Part shown: positions 52,957-63,000 of the stretch, one piece after another
Layout: every line of letters starts with the position of its first letter
Numbering within the stretch: the stretch's first letter is position 1
Source of the DNA: Limosilactobacillus antri DSM 16041
GTDB lineage: Bacteria; Bacillota; Bacilli; Lactobacillales; Lactobacillaceae
DNA: 64,000 bases
Reading direction: 5' to 3'
Assembly (NCBI RefSeq): GCF_000160835.1
Contig: NZ_GG700732.1
Span: 435,643 to 499,642, forward strand
Position numbers and translations under genes: made by a program
Notes under the pieces: model-generated
The model's database searches: none
The model's input: the letters and a program-made list of their open reading frames with translations, nothing else
Told to the model about the DNA's origin: nothing

Positions 52957-53412
52957 TTAATACATAAGGCTAAAGCCAATCCAACCATTTAAATAAGGGC
53001 CACCATCATACTTTCCGCCAACTTTTAAAGTAGTTGTTTGAGTCGAATTATCCGAATAGGCAAGTGTGACCGATACATAGCCGCTCGCCATGTCATTATT
53101 TGCAATCCGAGCGACAGCTTGAATTGCACATGCAGATTGAGGAACATCAGAAAGTCTACAAAAATCTGTCCATCGACCGTCGTATTGCGTTTTGGTAACT
53201 TCACCAACAACATGAGTTAGGTAAATGTTACCGACCTTGTCCCTCAAGAAACGCACACTAATACCATTCCCAGCACGTCCAAACCCATTGAGAAGAACTG
53301 CATTCGCTGCTTGCCATTCGGTCCATGATAGGGTCCGATTGTCTAAATTGGTTAGATCATTATTTAGTGTCTTTAACCAGCCTTGGCCTGGTTCAACCTG
53401 TTTGGTATCCAT
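52957..53412 (-). CDS. Phage tail/baseplate protein, unknown
   Basis: A 151-residue beta-rich protein (MDTKQVEPGQGWLKTLNNDL start). The central DGRWTDFCRLSDVPQSACAIQAVARI and the C-terminal YLNGWIGFSLMY resemble short fibre head domains. The start was placed at the second ATG, nine bases after AAAGG. It is probably a receptor-binding or assembly component; no family recognised. Confidence 0.6.
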   Translation of the reverse strand: MDTKQVEPGQGWLKTLNNDLTNLDNRTLSWTEWQAANAVLLNGFGRAGNGISVRFLRDKVGNIYLTHVVGEVTKTQYDGRWTDFCRLSDVPQSACAIQAVARIANNDMASGYVSVTLAYSDNSTQTTTLKVGGKYDGGPYLNGWIGFSLMY

Positions 53413-53450
53413 TTGCATTATCCTTTCCAGGACACTAGACTGGCTTATTG

Positions 53451-53912
53451 CTATTGAGCAAACCACACAATCGACATAGCCACCTCAATATTGTGCTGCT
53501 TGTTAGCCTGTGGATGTACGCCACCGTCATTTGGGACAAAGTGGCACCATACGCCAGTTCCGCCTGAGTTGCCAACGCCTAATTCCAAATATCCACCAGC
53601 ACTTCCATCATAAGTAACACTAGCAGTATTTGGAAATGGGTTGCCGATAACCTTACCTGCTGCTGGCGTCTTAAAAAGCCAGCCCGCTTCGTTCGGCGAT
53701 ACTAACTTCTGCAATACACCTGAGAAATGGTAGAGTTTAGTTCCATCCAGTAAGGTGTAGCTATCCAAACCCTTATTCCCATCCTTAGCCTGCCAACCGT
53801 TCATTAGCACAATGTCACTTGTAGCCGTTCGCTCAACTGCTAATTGCTTAAAATTATTCTCGATAATTTTTGCCCAGTCTCGTTGTCCTTCAATTGTTGT
53901 ATTCAGATTCAT
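53451..53912 (-). CDS. Phage tail fibre-associated protein
   Basis: A 153-residue protein starting MNLNTTIEGQRDWAKIIENNFK, an N-terminal segment common to lactobacillus phage baseplate proteins. A beta-rich C-terminal domain follows (SYTLLDGTKLYHFSGVL, GWLFKTPAAGKVIGNPF). It begins at an ATG that overlaps the stop of a short upstream gene (TAATG), but only in the shifted frame of that gene. Translation may therefore depend on the G tract at 53967. Confidence 0.7.
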   Translation of the reverse strand: MNLNTTIEGQRDWAKIIENNFKQLAVERTATSDIVLMNGWQAKDGNKGLDSYTLLDGTKLYHFSGVLQKLVSPNEAGWLFKTPAAGKVIGNPFPNTASVTYDGSAGGYLELGVGNSGGTGVWCHFVPNDGGVHPQANKQHNIEVAMSIVWFAQ

Positions 53913-53997
53913 TAGTTGACACCGCCCTTCTTAGGCCGTGCCAGTCGGGTAGTAGCTAGGTTGCTACCCCCCCCATTTTTTGTAAGTGAGTATACAT
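53912..53997 (-). pseudogene. Short phage gene with a frame break in an 8-G tract
   Basis: AGGAGG (54010-54005) precedes an ATG at 53997. The frame reads MYTHLQKM, then enters eight G residues and stops after 13 codons. With one more G (or a one-base shift) it reads MGGGSNLATTRLARP then KKGGVN and stops at TAATG exactly on the next gene's start. That full form looks like small proteins that precede fibre genes in lactobacillus phages. It could be off by slippage, mutation, sequencing error, or be read by frameshifting. Confidence 0.7.
53967..53974. repeat. Homopolymer tract, C8 on plus strand (G8 in mRNA)
   Basis: Eight C residues in a row inside the short gene at 53912-53997. A hairpin, GGGTAG pairing with CTACCC (53947-53969), overlaps and directly follows the tract in the mRNA sense. 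Confidence 0.9.
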
Positions 53998-54008
53998 AAA
54001 ATTACCTC

Positions 54009-54962
54009 CTAAAATTGTGCTACTGCGTGCCACTTCGACCAGGTCGTGTCACCAGTCGACTTCCGTTCCAGCTTGTATACATAGTCGTTCTTGGCTTGAA
54101 CGGTTGCTTCCTGGGACACGATGTTATTTAACACAGTAGTCTGGACCATCGCCACTTGTTCACAGTCAGTGGCGTCTACCGTCTTGCCCGGAACAATATC
54201 CAAGTCACCCAGGTAAGCATACCCGTAGTGAATCCGGTAGAATCCTTTCTCAATATACATTGCCGGTGTTGGTAGACCGCCAATGTTGTTTTCAATTAGT
54301 GTGATCCCGAGATCTTCAACCGTGGCGAGCTGCTTCTCCTTAATCATGTCGTTAAGCGAGTTATCCAATGCCTTCACAGTTTGCATCTTTGCTAAAAGAT
54401 CTGGAAAATCATTCAACAAGCTATTGGCAGTATTACTGATCTGCTTTTTAGCATCAGCTGCAAACTGTTGAACATCATCTAGGGCTGATTGCATCCCCGA
54501 ATGGTACGCCTGTTTGGCAATTGCCATCGTTGGATTACCATTGAGGACCTTTAACTTCACATTCAGCGTTGATACGATTGAAGTTGTTTTAGCTGGGTCC
54601 ACTCCAGCCTCCAATTCCGATTGTGGAATGTCGACCACACGGAAGAATGCCCAGTCCCATTCACCAGAGGCTTCAAAGGTCTCCGCCGGAAAATAAAATG
54701 TAAACCGGCCTTTGCTCCAATCATCACCGTGCCGGTTTACATCATTCTTACCGTAAACGGTGAATTCAGTGCCATTGAAATCTTTCCCTTGGAAGATCAC
54801 ACTCTTACCGGTTAGGTCATAAGCTCGCCCTGCTGCTATAATCGCCATGGGCAAGAAGCTATCACTATCGCCGACCCGGCCTTGAAAATAAGGCGTTAAA
54901 TCGACAATAGTTTTGGTATCACGAAGCAAGTCCAAAACTACCCGCGTATTAGGTGCTGCCAT
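54009..54962 (-). CDS. BppU-family phage baseplate upper protein
   Basis: A 317-residue protein. The N-terminal BppU domain covers about 1-135 (VVLDLLRDTKTIVDLTPYFQGRVGDSDSFLPM, with GKSVIFQGKDFNGTEF). A helical stretch spans 145-215. The C-terminal knob ends TTWSKWHAVAQF. It likely connects the baseplate core to receptor-binding fibres. Its stop lies next to the AGGAGG of the short downstream gene. Confidence 0.87.
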   Translation of the reverse strand: MAAPNTRVVLDLLRDTKTIVDLTPYFQGRVGDSDSFLPMAIIAAGRAYDLTGKSVIFQGKDFNGTEFTVYGKNDVNRHGDDWSKGRFTFYFPAETFEASGEWDWAFFRVVDIPQSELEAGVDPAKTTSIVSTLNVKLKVLNGNPTMAIAKQAYHSGMQSALDDVQQFAADAKKQISNTANSLLNDFPDLLAKMQTVKALDNSLNDMIKEKQLATVEDLGITLIENNIGGLPTPAMYIEKGFYRIHYGYAYLGDLDIVPGKTVDATDCEQVAMVQTTVLNNIVSQEATVQAKNDYVYKLERKSTGDTTWSKWHAVAQF

Positions 54963-54974
54963 TTTCTCCCTCCT

Positions 54975-55400
54975 TTACCGATTAATTTCTGCATAGTTTT
55001 CAAGCTCATCTAGGAGCTTATTTGCTGTATCATAATTTGACTGCAAGTTATCAAAGTAGGCGGAGCTAACCTTTAAGGTATGCGGTATCCACCAGTTAAT
55101 AATCTGCGAAGTATCATGATAGTCATCTTCGTTAACAAATCCGCTTGCATTATAAAAAAGGACTAGCTGATTCAGGACATTCAGTAGCTCTTTAGTTACC
55201 CGAATGGCCCATGAATAGTAGTCCCGATTATACAAGTAAACATTGGGATTATTTTTATCAACTGGTGGGCACCGCTCAATACTTAGTTCGGGAATGGTTA
55301 GTTCATCGTCTAAGTTAATGTCCTTCTCCAGCTGATACATTTTCTTAATTCGGTTGTAGATTTGCTGGGTATGACTGGTAATAAATTCAACTAATTCCAT
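54975..55400 (-). CDS. Phage baseplate-region protein, helical, unknown
   Basis: A 141-residue mostly helical protein (MELVEFITSHTQQIYNRIKKMY ... SAYFDNLQSNYDTANKLLDELENYAEI). The start overlaps the end of the upstream fibre gene by ten bases, with GGTGG eight bases ahead. No family recognised; position suggests a small structural or assembly part. Confidence 0.6.
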   Translation of the reverse strand: MELVEFITSHTQQIYNRIKKMYQLEKDINLDDELTIPELSIERCPPVDKNNPNVYLYNRDYYSWAIRVTKELLNVLNQLVLFYNASGFVNEDDYHDTSQIINWWIPHTLKVSSAYFDNLQSNYDTANKLLDELENYAEINR

Positions 55401-55972
55401 AACGTGATCCACCGCCAATCACTCCAGTTTTCGCCAGACTTAGCCCGGATATACAGTTCAACGTTGACCGGATCAAACCATAGTTGGGTGACCGTATCAC
55501 CCGCACTGTTAGCAAGGACCAGCATGAAGGACTTGGTGACATCCGACCGCGGCAAGTTCTTCTGCACACCGTCAAGAGCGTAAATGTTCTTACTGGTAAC
55601 GGCATCCGCATCTGGGTACGACGCAACGCTCAGGTCAGTCACTAGGCCATTAAGCTGACCCGGCGCCCCCTGAATTCCCTGTGCTCCACGTAATGAAGCC
55701 AGCCATTGAAGAACTGTACCATTGAAGCCTTGATATTCAACAGCCAAATCGTAGGCACTTTTACCATTCTTCCCGGGATCCCCGGGACGTCCTTTCATTA
55801 GTGCCATAAAATATTTGGTGTTATCTAAATCATGCCGCCTATTATCAATCAGCACTAAATAGGCGTGATTGCCATTAGTGACTACGTCCATCTTCTTATA
55901 CCAGGTTTCCGGATCATACTCGCCCCGGAACCGTAATTTCTGCAATTCTGCTGTTTCGATTGCTATCACCAC
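55391..55972 (-). CDS. Phage fibre protein with short collagen-like stretch and knob domain
   Basis: A 193-residue protein. The N-terminus (AELQKLRFRGEYDPETWYKKMDVVTNGNHAY) is a carbohydrate-binding-module-like segment. A short Gly-x-Y region follows near GRPGDPGKNGKS and GAQGIQGAPGQ. The C-terminal knob ends ENWSDWRWITLWN. Start is a GTG after AAAGG and is uncertain by one codon. A receptor-binding role is inferred. Confidence 0.72.
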   Translation of the reverse strand: MVIAIETAELQKLRFRGEYDPETWYKKMDVVTNGNHAYLVLIDNRRHDLDNTKYFMALMKGRPGDPGKNGKSAYDLAVEYQGFNGTVLQWLASLRGAQGIQGAPGQLNGLVTDLSVASYPDADAVTSKNIYALDGVQKNLPRSDVTKSFMLVLANSAGDTVTQLWFDPVNVELYIRAKSGENWSDWRWITLWN

Positions 55973-55981
55973 CTTTCAAAG

Positions 55982-56836
55982 TTAATCCCATTCAGTAATA
56001 CCGTGCCAAGGGTACCAGACATTTCCAGTACCAGTACGCTCAAAAGTATATGGATAGTCGCTGTCGATGACTTCAAAGCGTTGTCGGACACAGTGGGAAC
56101 CGTAACTGTCAATTGCCACCGAGGTGAGCAGGCCAATTGTGCTATAAGTCAAATTCTTGCCTAAGGTCGTCTGGTTAACTTCAAGAACACCTGCTGCTTT
56201 TAGCTCACGAGAAAAGCCTTCCTGATATTCGGAAGGCTTTTTCGCTACAAATTCTTTTGAAGCGTCAAGAGTGGTAGTTGCACTTTTGGCAACAGCCAGT
56301 GCCTGTGCGGCGTCCTGCTTAGCTTGAGTGACATCAACTCTGACTTTATCCAGTTCAGGAGAGTGGACCAGGTCCGTTGGCAAGTCTTTCCGGTCTACCT
56401 TCTCAGACAGTGCCTTACTGTTGGCGTCCGCTGTTGACTGCGCCTTTTCAGCAGTGCTTATCGCACTCTCCACGGTTGTCTTGACAGCATCGACAGTGGC
56501 CGCTTTTGCTAAGCCGCTTGTATCGGGCAGTTCGTCCCTCTTGGCAAACTGGTTAAAGTCCGGTAGGTCTTTCTCCAGAACCAGGTCCGGCTTGTCACTA
56601 ATTTTTGACCAGGTCAACTCGTTTCCACTGGCATCAATGGCCGATTGAACCTTACTCTCAATGAGGTTCCAAATCTTATCGCCATCTTCTGGATGCAAGA
56701 CCAAGCCGTCCGGGCCGACAATCAGTTTGATGGTTTTCCCGTTGTCACTCGAGCAAATCAACCCGAAGAACCCATCTTTATCTAAGCCGAATCGGACAAT
56801 CTGCTTATAGGTGGTAGGAATGTCAGTTTCCGCCAT
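55982..56836 (-). CDS. Phage tail fibre protein with coiled-coil stalk and knob
   Basis: A 284-residue protein: N-terminal baseplate attachment segment (about 1-60), a long coiled-coil stalk with many Ala/Asp/Lys heptads (about 100-200), and a C-terminal pyocin-knob-like domain ending NVWYPWHGITEWD. Its start overlaps the tal gene by 14 bases. Likely a trimeric receptor-binding fibre. Confidence 0.75.
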   Translation of the reverse strand: MAETDIPTTYKQIVRFGLDKDGFFGLICSSDNGKTIKLIVGPDGLVLHPEDGDKIWNLIESKVQSAIDASGNELTWSKISDKPDLVLEKDLPDFNQFAKRDELPDTSGLAKAATVDAVKTTVESAISTAEKAQSTADANSKALSEKVDRKDLPTDLVHSPELDKVRVDVTQAKQDAAQALAVAKSATTTLDASKEFVAKKPSEYQEGFSRELKAAGVLEVNQTTLGKNLTYSTIGLLTSVAIDSYGSHCVRQRFEVIDSDYPYTFERTGTGNVWYPWHGITEWD

Positions 56837-59162
56837 CTTTACCACCCTCTCTGGTTAACTTTTTCAGCGCATCCATCCCCTCTTGAGTAAGATTTGGTGG
56901 AGTTGCACTAGCCTGGTTATCCTTATCCTTGGTATTGACGATTTGGGTTAACGTCTGCGACTGCCGATCTAAGCTGCTGGCAACCCCTCGTAGCCGTTGC
57001 TTCTGGTCGTTCAAAGCCTGTTGAATGATGGCTGTCCGCTTATTCTGGTAGTCCAAAATCGTCTGCTTAGCATCATTCAAAGTGATTTGGGTACCTTCAC
57101 TAGCACCAGGTTCGGGATACGTGTCATAGCCGACCGTACGCCAACTACCGGCATACTTCTTCTGACGAGCCTGGACGCGAAGAATTTCACCCTTTTTAGG
57201 CTGAAAAGAATTGTCTTTAAGCGTCACTTCAATCGTCAAACTTGGATTTGGCTTCAAAGTCGTTTGAGCATACTTTCGCATCGCCTCGGCATCGTGGAAC
57301 CGTTCATCAACCAGGTCAGGGCCTGGATGAACGCCCCATTCCTTGATTGACTCATCATCTTGCAAGATAAACGGCTGGAAGTAGTATTCCTCCGCTGATA
57401 CGGATCCACCGCCGCTACCATCTCCGCCGCCAGCGATTCCGGCTTTGATTGTGGCAATCGGGTCCAACCAGGTACCGTCATCGTTATATCCATGGTAGTA
57501 AGCTAATGGGATTGCTTTCTTACTAATCCCGACGTGCGTGTGGGTACCAGTAACTCGTGCGATTGGCGTACCGGTTTGAACTTGCTGGCCCTCGTGGACA
57601 TAGATGCTGCCAGCACTAAATCCTTCCTGATAGACAATATTGTAACCGTCCGACGACTGTATCCAGATATACCACCAGCCAAGGTCAGCCCCAATCTTGT
57701 GAACTGTTCCTGGGTGAATTGCTAAAACATTGCCGGTATAATGAGCGCCATCGAAGTCGAAACCATCGTGGAAGTCTCCACCACCACGGCCATATCCAGT
57801 GTGGCCATACTGCTGACCATTAAGGTAAACGTTAGGTTGCCCATCACGGGGAATATTAGCAAAGGGCCAACCCCAGCTGCCGCCCCCTGAGTTAGTGTGG
57901 CCACCCCAGGATTTGATGAGTTGCACACACCAATTCATCGGGCGACCATACCTCCCTGGGTTTTCATTTGCCAGCTCCATTACGGCCGCCGCAGTCCCTT
58001 GTAAGTACAAACGACCAATGGTGCCCTTATGGAATTCCTGGTTCCACTGAGCGGCCATCTGCGGGCTGGTGTAAGCACCATACCCGGAAGCAGGATTGAA
58101 ACTGTCACTATTAGCAAACTGCTTAATCCAATTACATACGTTAATGGCATCCTGATATGGGTCTGGATTTCGGTATGCAAAGTGGTTCAGCCAACTATTC
58201 GACATTGGGTCCTGTTCGGTAATATCGTACGCAAAGAACCACTCTGGACTGATACCCTGCGCCTTTACTGTATCGTAAAGGCGGTTAACATCGACGCCCC
58301 AGGCATGAACACGGTGGTCCTGAGAGGCAAAGCTCTGTAGCATCGCCTGCTTATTAACTCCAAAGTCAGCGTTGATTGGCGACTTAGCAAAGCCCTCAAC
58401 ATTGTCCAGATTTCCACCGGCTCCGGAGCCAGTGCCCATTGCGACATCAACGTTATGCTTCCCACCAACACAACGAATTTGATTAATAATTGTCGAACTA
58501 TCACGGGTCGTCTTCATGGACTTTAAGTTGTTCGGGAAGTCTAATACCCGTCCCTCATCTTTAAAGAACTGGTCATCAGAATAGATCCGGATGTTCTTGT
58601 TGTCCGGAAAAACAACAGCATTCGGCCAAGACTTACAGATTTTCTCCAGCATTTCCTTGCCGCTGCCGCTTTCGATCCCGTCACAAGGTGCATCAGGGAA
58701 ATTTCCATGAAGCTCGTAGGTAAATCCCAGATCCTTATTGCCAAGATATAGCTTCAAAATATCTTCCAGCTTGTAATTCTTAGTTTGCTGTTCCTGTTGG
58801 GCCTGCTGTTGATTATTGCCGCTGTCGTTATTTGAAGTAACAGTCAGCTCTTTACTCAAATCTGAGCGGACATAGATCCGACTGATCTCGTTATAAACGT
58901 GCCAGGCCGTTATCTCCTTAGTGCTGGTGTCGTAATTCTCAACGCAGTTCTTGACGATGTACTCTTGACCACCAAGGAAAATTGAACTCTCAACGTCCAG
59001 CTGGTCATACAACTCGGAGCCAACGTCAAAGGCCGTGAAGTTGATTTGCCAGGTGCTATTATTCGCCCACTGCTCGTGCATTGTCGGCCAGACGATAATC
59101 TTGCGAATTGGTTCTTTGGTTGTCTCCTTATGTGGAGTCATTAACATTAATCCCAATTTCAT
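56823..59162 (-). CDS. Phage tail-associated lysin (Tal) with M23 peptidase domain
   Basis: A 779-residue tail tip protein. The N-terminal part (about 1-240) is the gp27/Tal-like hub (IIVWPTMHEQWANNSTWQINF). The middle, about 265-420, is an unassigned domain with HAWGVDVNRLYDTVKAQGI and a WNQEFHKGTIGR segment, possibly a second wall-active module. An M23 metallopeptidase follows at about 440-590: HDGFDFDG for the first ligands and THTHVGIS for the HxH. A coiled coil ends the protein. It locally cuts peptidoglycan during DNA injection. Confidence 0.88.
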   Translation of the reverse strand: MKLGLMLMTPHKETTKEPIRKIIVWPTMHEQWANNSTWQINFTAFDVGSELYDQLDVESSIFLGGQEYIVKNCVENYDTSTKEITAWHVYNEISRIYVRSDLSKELTVTSNNDSGNNQQQAQQEQQTKNYKLEDILKLYLGNKDLGFTYELHGNFPDAPCDGIESGSGKEMLEKICKSWPNAVVFPDNKNIRIYSDDQFFKDEGRVLDFPNNLKSMKTTRDSSTIINQIRCVGGKHNVDVAMGTGSGAGGNLDNVEGFAKSPINADFGVNKQAMLQSFASQDHRVHAWGVDVNRLYDTVKAQGISPEWFFAYDITEQDPMSNSWLNHFAYRNPDPYQDAINVCNWIKQFANSDSFNPASGYGAYTSPQMAAQWNQEFHKGTIGRLYLQGTAAAVMELANENPGRYGRPMNWCVQLIKSWGGHTNSGGGSWGWPFANIPRDGQPNVYLNGQQYGHTGYGRGGGDFHDGFDFDGAHYTGNVLAIHPGTVHKIGADLGWWYIWIQSSDGYNIVYQEGFSAGSIYVHEGQQVQTGTPIARVTGTHTHVGISKKAIPLAYYHGYNDDGTWLDPIATIKAGIAGGGDGSGGGSVSAEEYYFQPFILQDDESIKEWGVHPGPDLVDERFHDAEAMRKYAQTTLKPNPSLTIEVTLKDNSFQPKKGEILRVQARQKKYAGSWRTVGYDTYPEPGASEGTQITLNDAKQTILDYQNKRTAIIQQALNDQKQRLRGVASSLDRQSQTLTQIVNTKDKDNQASATPPNLTQEGMDALKKLTREGGKDGGN

Positions 59163-59168
59163 CGCCTC

Positions 59169-60011
59169 CTAGCCTAGATACATGTATGGGAAACTAAAAG
59201 TAACATCTAAATCATTAGCCCCGGTGACTGTAAACTTGTTCCAGCCCGGGGCTAACGTAATATATCCATAATCGGTGCTAATGCTGTCCAACGCCTGGTT
59301 CTTATAGGTATTGATGCCATCAAGAATGACGGTATCATTACCGCCAAGATTTTTGTTGTACGTCCAGGACGTTTTGGTAGTCTCATTTTTCAAAGTGAAC
59401 TTACCGCCGTTATGCTTCATCGTGATTTTTAGCTCATGATTTTGCATTTCGGGGTCCACAGCAATATCACTGGCATTAAAGACTTCAAACGAGGTTGAAC
59501 CAGCAAAATGATACTGACGCTCTTTGCTTTCCAGGTTGATATTCAAACTCAAGAAGTCCTGGTCGGTCATCTTGTCAGTATTAATCCGACTGTACCGAAG
59601 CCCCCGTGGGTTCTCAAACGGAATCTCAAACTGGCAGTAATTACCCTCGGCCGGGTCAGACGTCATCTCAAATGCCGTTGGCCGGCAGTACCGGACAACA
59701 TCAGGCTCAACGCCAGTCCGCAATCGAAAAATTCCCTTTTGGGCAAAGACACGATAGACTTCATGTTTTGCTAGCTTAAAGTCGTTCCGGTCAATAAAGG
59801 TCACCACAAACTTTGCTGTAACGGTGGTCATCCCATAGCGAGAGTAGTTCCAAAACTGGCCGTCCTGGATACTTTCGTCACGGTAGTTATTGAGTAGGCT
59901 TGGCGCCTCGGTCAACCCAAGGAAAGTAAGATTCTTAGTAATATCAGTGCTGGCAATCTCATCTTGATCGTCAATTTTAATGTAAAGAACATTAGCTGCG
60001 ATTACTCTCAC
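59169..60011 (-). CDS. Distal tail protein (Dit)
   Basis: A 280-residue Dit-family (phage tail, sipho_tail) protein forming the hexameric ring under the tail tube. The N-terminal half has VLYIKIDDQDEIASTDITKNL and FIDRNDFKLAKHEVYRVFAQKGIFRLRTG, the family pattern. The C-terminal galectin-like domain ends LDVTFSFPYMYLG. It lies between the tape measure and Tal genes, as expected. Confidence 0.88.
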   Translation of the reverse strand: MRVIAANVLYIKIDDQDEIASTDITKNLTFLGLTEAPSLLNNYRDESIQDGQFWNYSRYGMTTVTAKFVVTFIDRNDFKLAKHEVYRVFAQKGIFRLRTGVEPDVVRYCRPTAFEMTSDPAEGNYCQFEIPFENPRGLRYSRINTDKMTDQDFLSLNINLESKERQYHFAGSTSFEVFNASDIAVDPEMQNHELKITMKHNGGKFTLKNETTKTSWTYNKNLGGNDTVILDGINTYKNQALDSISTDYGYITLAPGWNKFTVTGANDLDVTFSFPYMYLG

Positions 60012-60014
60012 CTC

Positions 60015-63000
60015 CTACAATCTTTGAGCGTCGTAGTAAACCTGATCCATCCCCATCTTGGAGTACAGGTCATTCTTGTCGAATGCACTAGCCTTGATGG
60101 CAGACAACTGAGCCGCGTTAAGGCCGAGCATGGTGCCCAGACGGTCAGTCATTTTACCAAGGCGTTCTAGGACCTCACCCATGTACTTATTATCTGAGGT
60201 GCTGGCACTTTGACTGTCGTTGGTGCCCTTAGCACTAACTTGAACTGGCTGAATATTGTTCAGCACGGAAACAGCGTCTGAATTACCGTTTGCATATTGT
60301 GGTAAATGAGGGAACTGTTTTAAGGTATCTGAAGCTTTAACAATACGAGTTCCTCTTGGAGCGTTTAGAAGAACATTTCGGCCGTATGGAATAAATGGAA
60401 TTTCCCCAGGGAACTGAACCATTTCACGAAATATCGGTCCCTTTTGGTCGTTAACCATTACCGGACCACCTTCAAAGTAATTTGCACCATTGGCCTTATT
60501 CTTATGCTTGGTAATAACCTCTGTTATGAACTTATGAATAATTGGATGTGCTTTGTTCCAAGCGTCAATCGCAGATATTGCAATTTGGGCATTTTTGCTT
60601 GCCTGGTCATTAGCCCGAATATTTTTAGTATTCGCGCCTGTTCTATTCCAACCAAAAATTGAATTAGTTGCATTTCCAAATGGTCCACTCGCATTATCGA
60701 CACCACTAGCAACCTTAGGAGCGCCCGTGCTTGACCCGGCGAAGACATTAACACCACCGGTAGCATTGTGTAGTGGACCACTCGCATTATCAATTGCCAG
60801 TGCATTCTTCGGTGCACCCGGATTTGCCTTGATCCAAGCCTGCATTGCATCGTTGGCAGCCTTCAAATTACCACTGGCTCTGTCCTGGGCAATGATTTGC
60901 TTAGCCGCACTGGCAGGCAGCCCCCTCCATAGGCCGTAATCAGTAATCAGTTGTTGTAAATCCGGTCCACCTTTAGCGCTAACAATGGCTTGTTGCTGCT
61001 TAGGTGACAATGAATTCCAGCGGCCCATCTGGTCAATGCCTTGAATTACCTGTTCAGTTCCTTGAGTACGAACCAAAGCGAGCTGCTGTTTAAGGCTCAG
61101 TGAGTTCCAGACGCCACCCTTTACCAGGGCATCAACCAGTTGGTCCTTACCCTTGGCATTGATAATGGCCTCCTGTTGCTTCAAGGTCATGCCGTTCCAC
61201 TGACCCGACTTTTGAAGGCTATCCACCAGCGGCAATGTCGCCTTATCGGCCACAATCGCCTGCTTTTCCTGCAACGTCAGATTGTTCCAGCCAACAGACT
61301 CCATCAGGAGGTCAGCCATTTCTTGCTTGCCCTTGGCATTTACGATGGCTTCCTTCTGTTCCAGGGTTAAGTTATTCCACTGGCCCGAGTCTTCCAGAGC
61401 TTTAACAATTGTCTGGTGGAATTTATCGTGCAACCAAGCCTGTTTATCAGGCCAACTCATGCTGTCCCATTGGCCGTTAGCAATTAAAGCAGCCGCTACC
61501 ATGTGCTGGGCATTAGTGCTTAACTTCCCTTCTTTTTTCAGAAGTTTAATCTGATTCCAGCCCTTGGAGGAATTAACTGCCTTGTTGACTTCTTCTTGGG
61601 CATTGGTGCGTACTTTCCCAGTTTTGGGATCAAAAACCAGGTTGTTCCACATATTAGCGGCCTTTTTAACTTTGCCACTCATCTTAGTGGTATTAACAGC
61701 TAGGCTCTTCTGGTCTTGCATGGCCGCTTTTGTTTGACGGCGAATCTCCGCAGTACCTGCTTTGTAGCTAAGTCCCATGCTTTTAAGGTCTTTCTTTATC
61801 AAACTGGTACTTTCACCGTTTGCCCTAGCTAATCGAATATATTCAGCAGCAGCTTTATTGGAGTAATCGCTAAGCGCTCGTTGATTTGATTTCAAGCCAG
61901 CCCGATATTCAGCTCTTGAAAGTTCATTGTTCTTATAACGCTTCTTCAAAAGTGAAGCTTGACGCTTATACTGCTGCTCCATTTCAGCAGTTTCGCTAGT
62001 TATGTCCCCCATTCTTGTAGACCGTTGCTGTTGCGACATATGCTTTATATCGTTGTTGAGAACCGCCATCGCTTTAGCACGTCTACTCCCGGAAAGCTGT
62101 AATGTTTTCATTTCATCATTAAGCATTTCCGCCTGGTAATTACGCAGCATTGTTCTTTGCGTTTGGTCTAACTCGGAAACTTTCCGATTACGCCCCGATA
62201 AGATCTTTTGGACATTCTGGTTCGCAACATCAGCATCATGAACATAGCCATTAAATGAGGACTTTTCTTTTTCAGCCTCAGCATCAATTGCCTTCGAGAC
62301 CTCTGGTGACAAGCCTTTTTCAGCTTTCTTTACATTTTTAAAATGTTCTCTGGCGCTTCGCTCAATCTGTGTGAATTCCCTGTCAAAATCATCCGCCATT
62401 TTTTTAGTAGAAGTGTGTGCGGCAACATCCATATCAGACAATGCTGTTTGAATACCTTGAGATGTCGACTGCATTTTACTCAGGGCATGGTCAGCTGCAA
62501 CGCCGACGTCTGATCCCCACCGATTTGTACGTTCATCAGAAGCAGCGGCTTTCTTCCCCCAAAGCTCCCAAGCTGCAACACCAGCAATAATAACTGCCGT
62601 TGCAGCTGCAATGGGGATAGCTGCCGCACCGAAGGAAGTCCCGGCAACTGCAGCTGATTCACCAGCAGTCGTTAATGCACGTCCCGCTGAGTCAACAATA
62701 GTTTTAGAAGAACTAATTGTTCCGTTGGCAGTGTCAACAGTCCCTTTAAGGGTCGTCATTGCGCCACTGGCGGTAGTAGCTGCTTTACCAAACTTGGCAG
62801 TTTCAAAGGCATTCTTGGAGAATGCTGACTTCAAAACTGTCAGTCCACCGGCCCCCATGCTAATAGCAGCGCGGGCCCGGGACATACCTCCGGCAAAACT
62901 ACCTAGCTTCAATGCAAGTCCACCAACGCCACTTGACAGCTTTCCAATCAGGAGAAGCAGGGGTCCGGCTCCGGCAACGAACAGCGTCGTATAGGTAATG

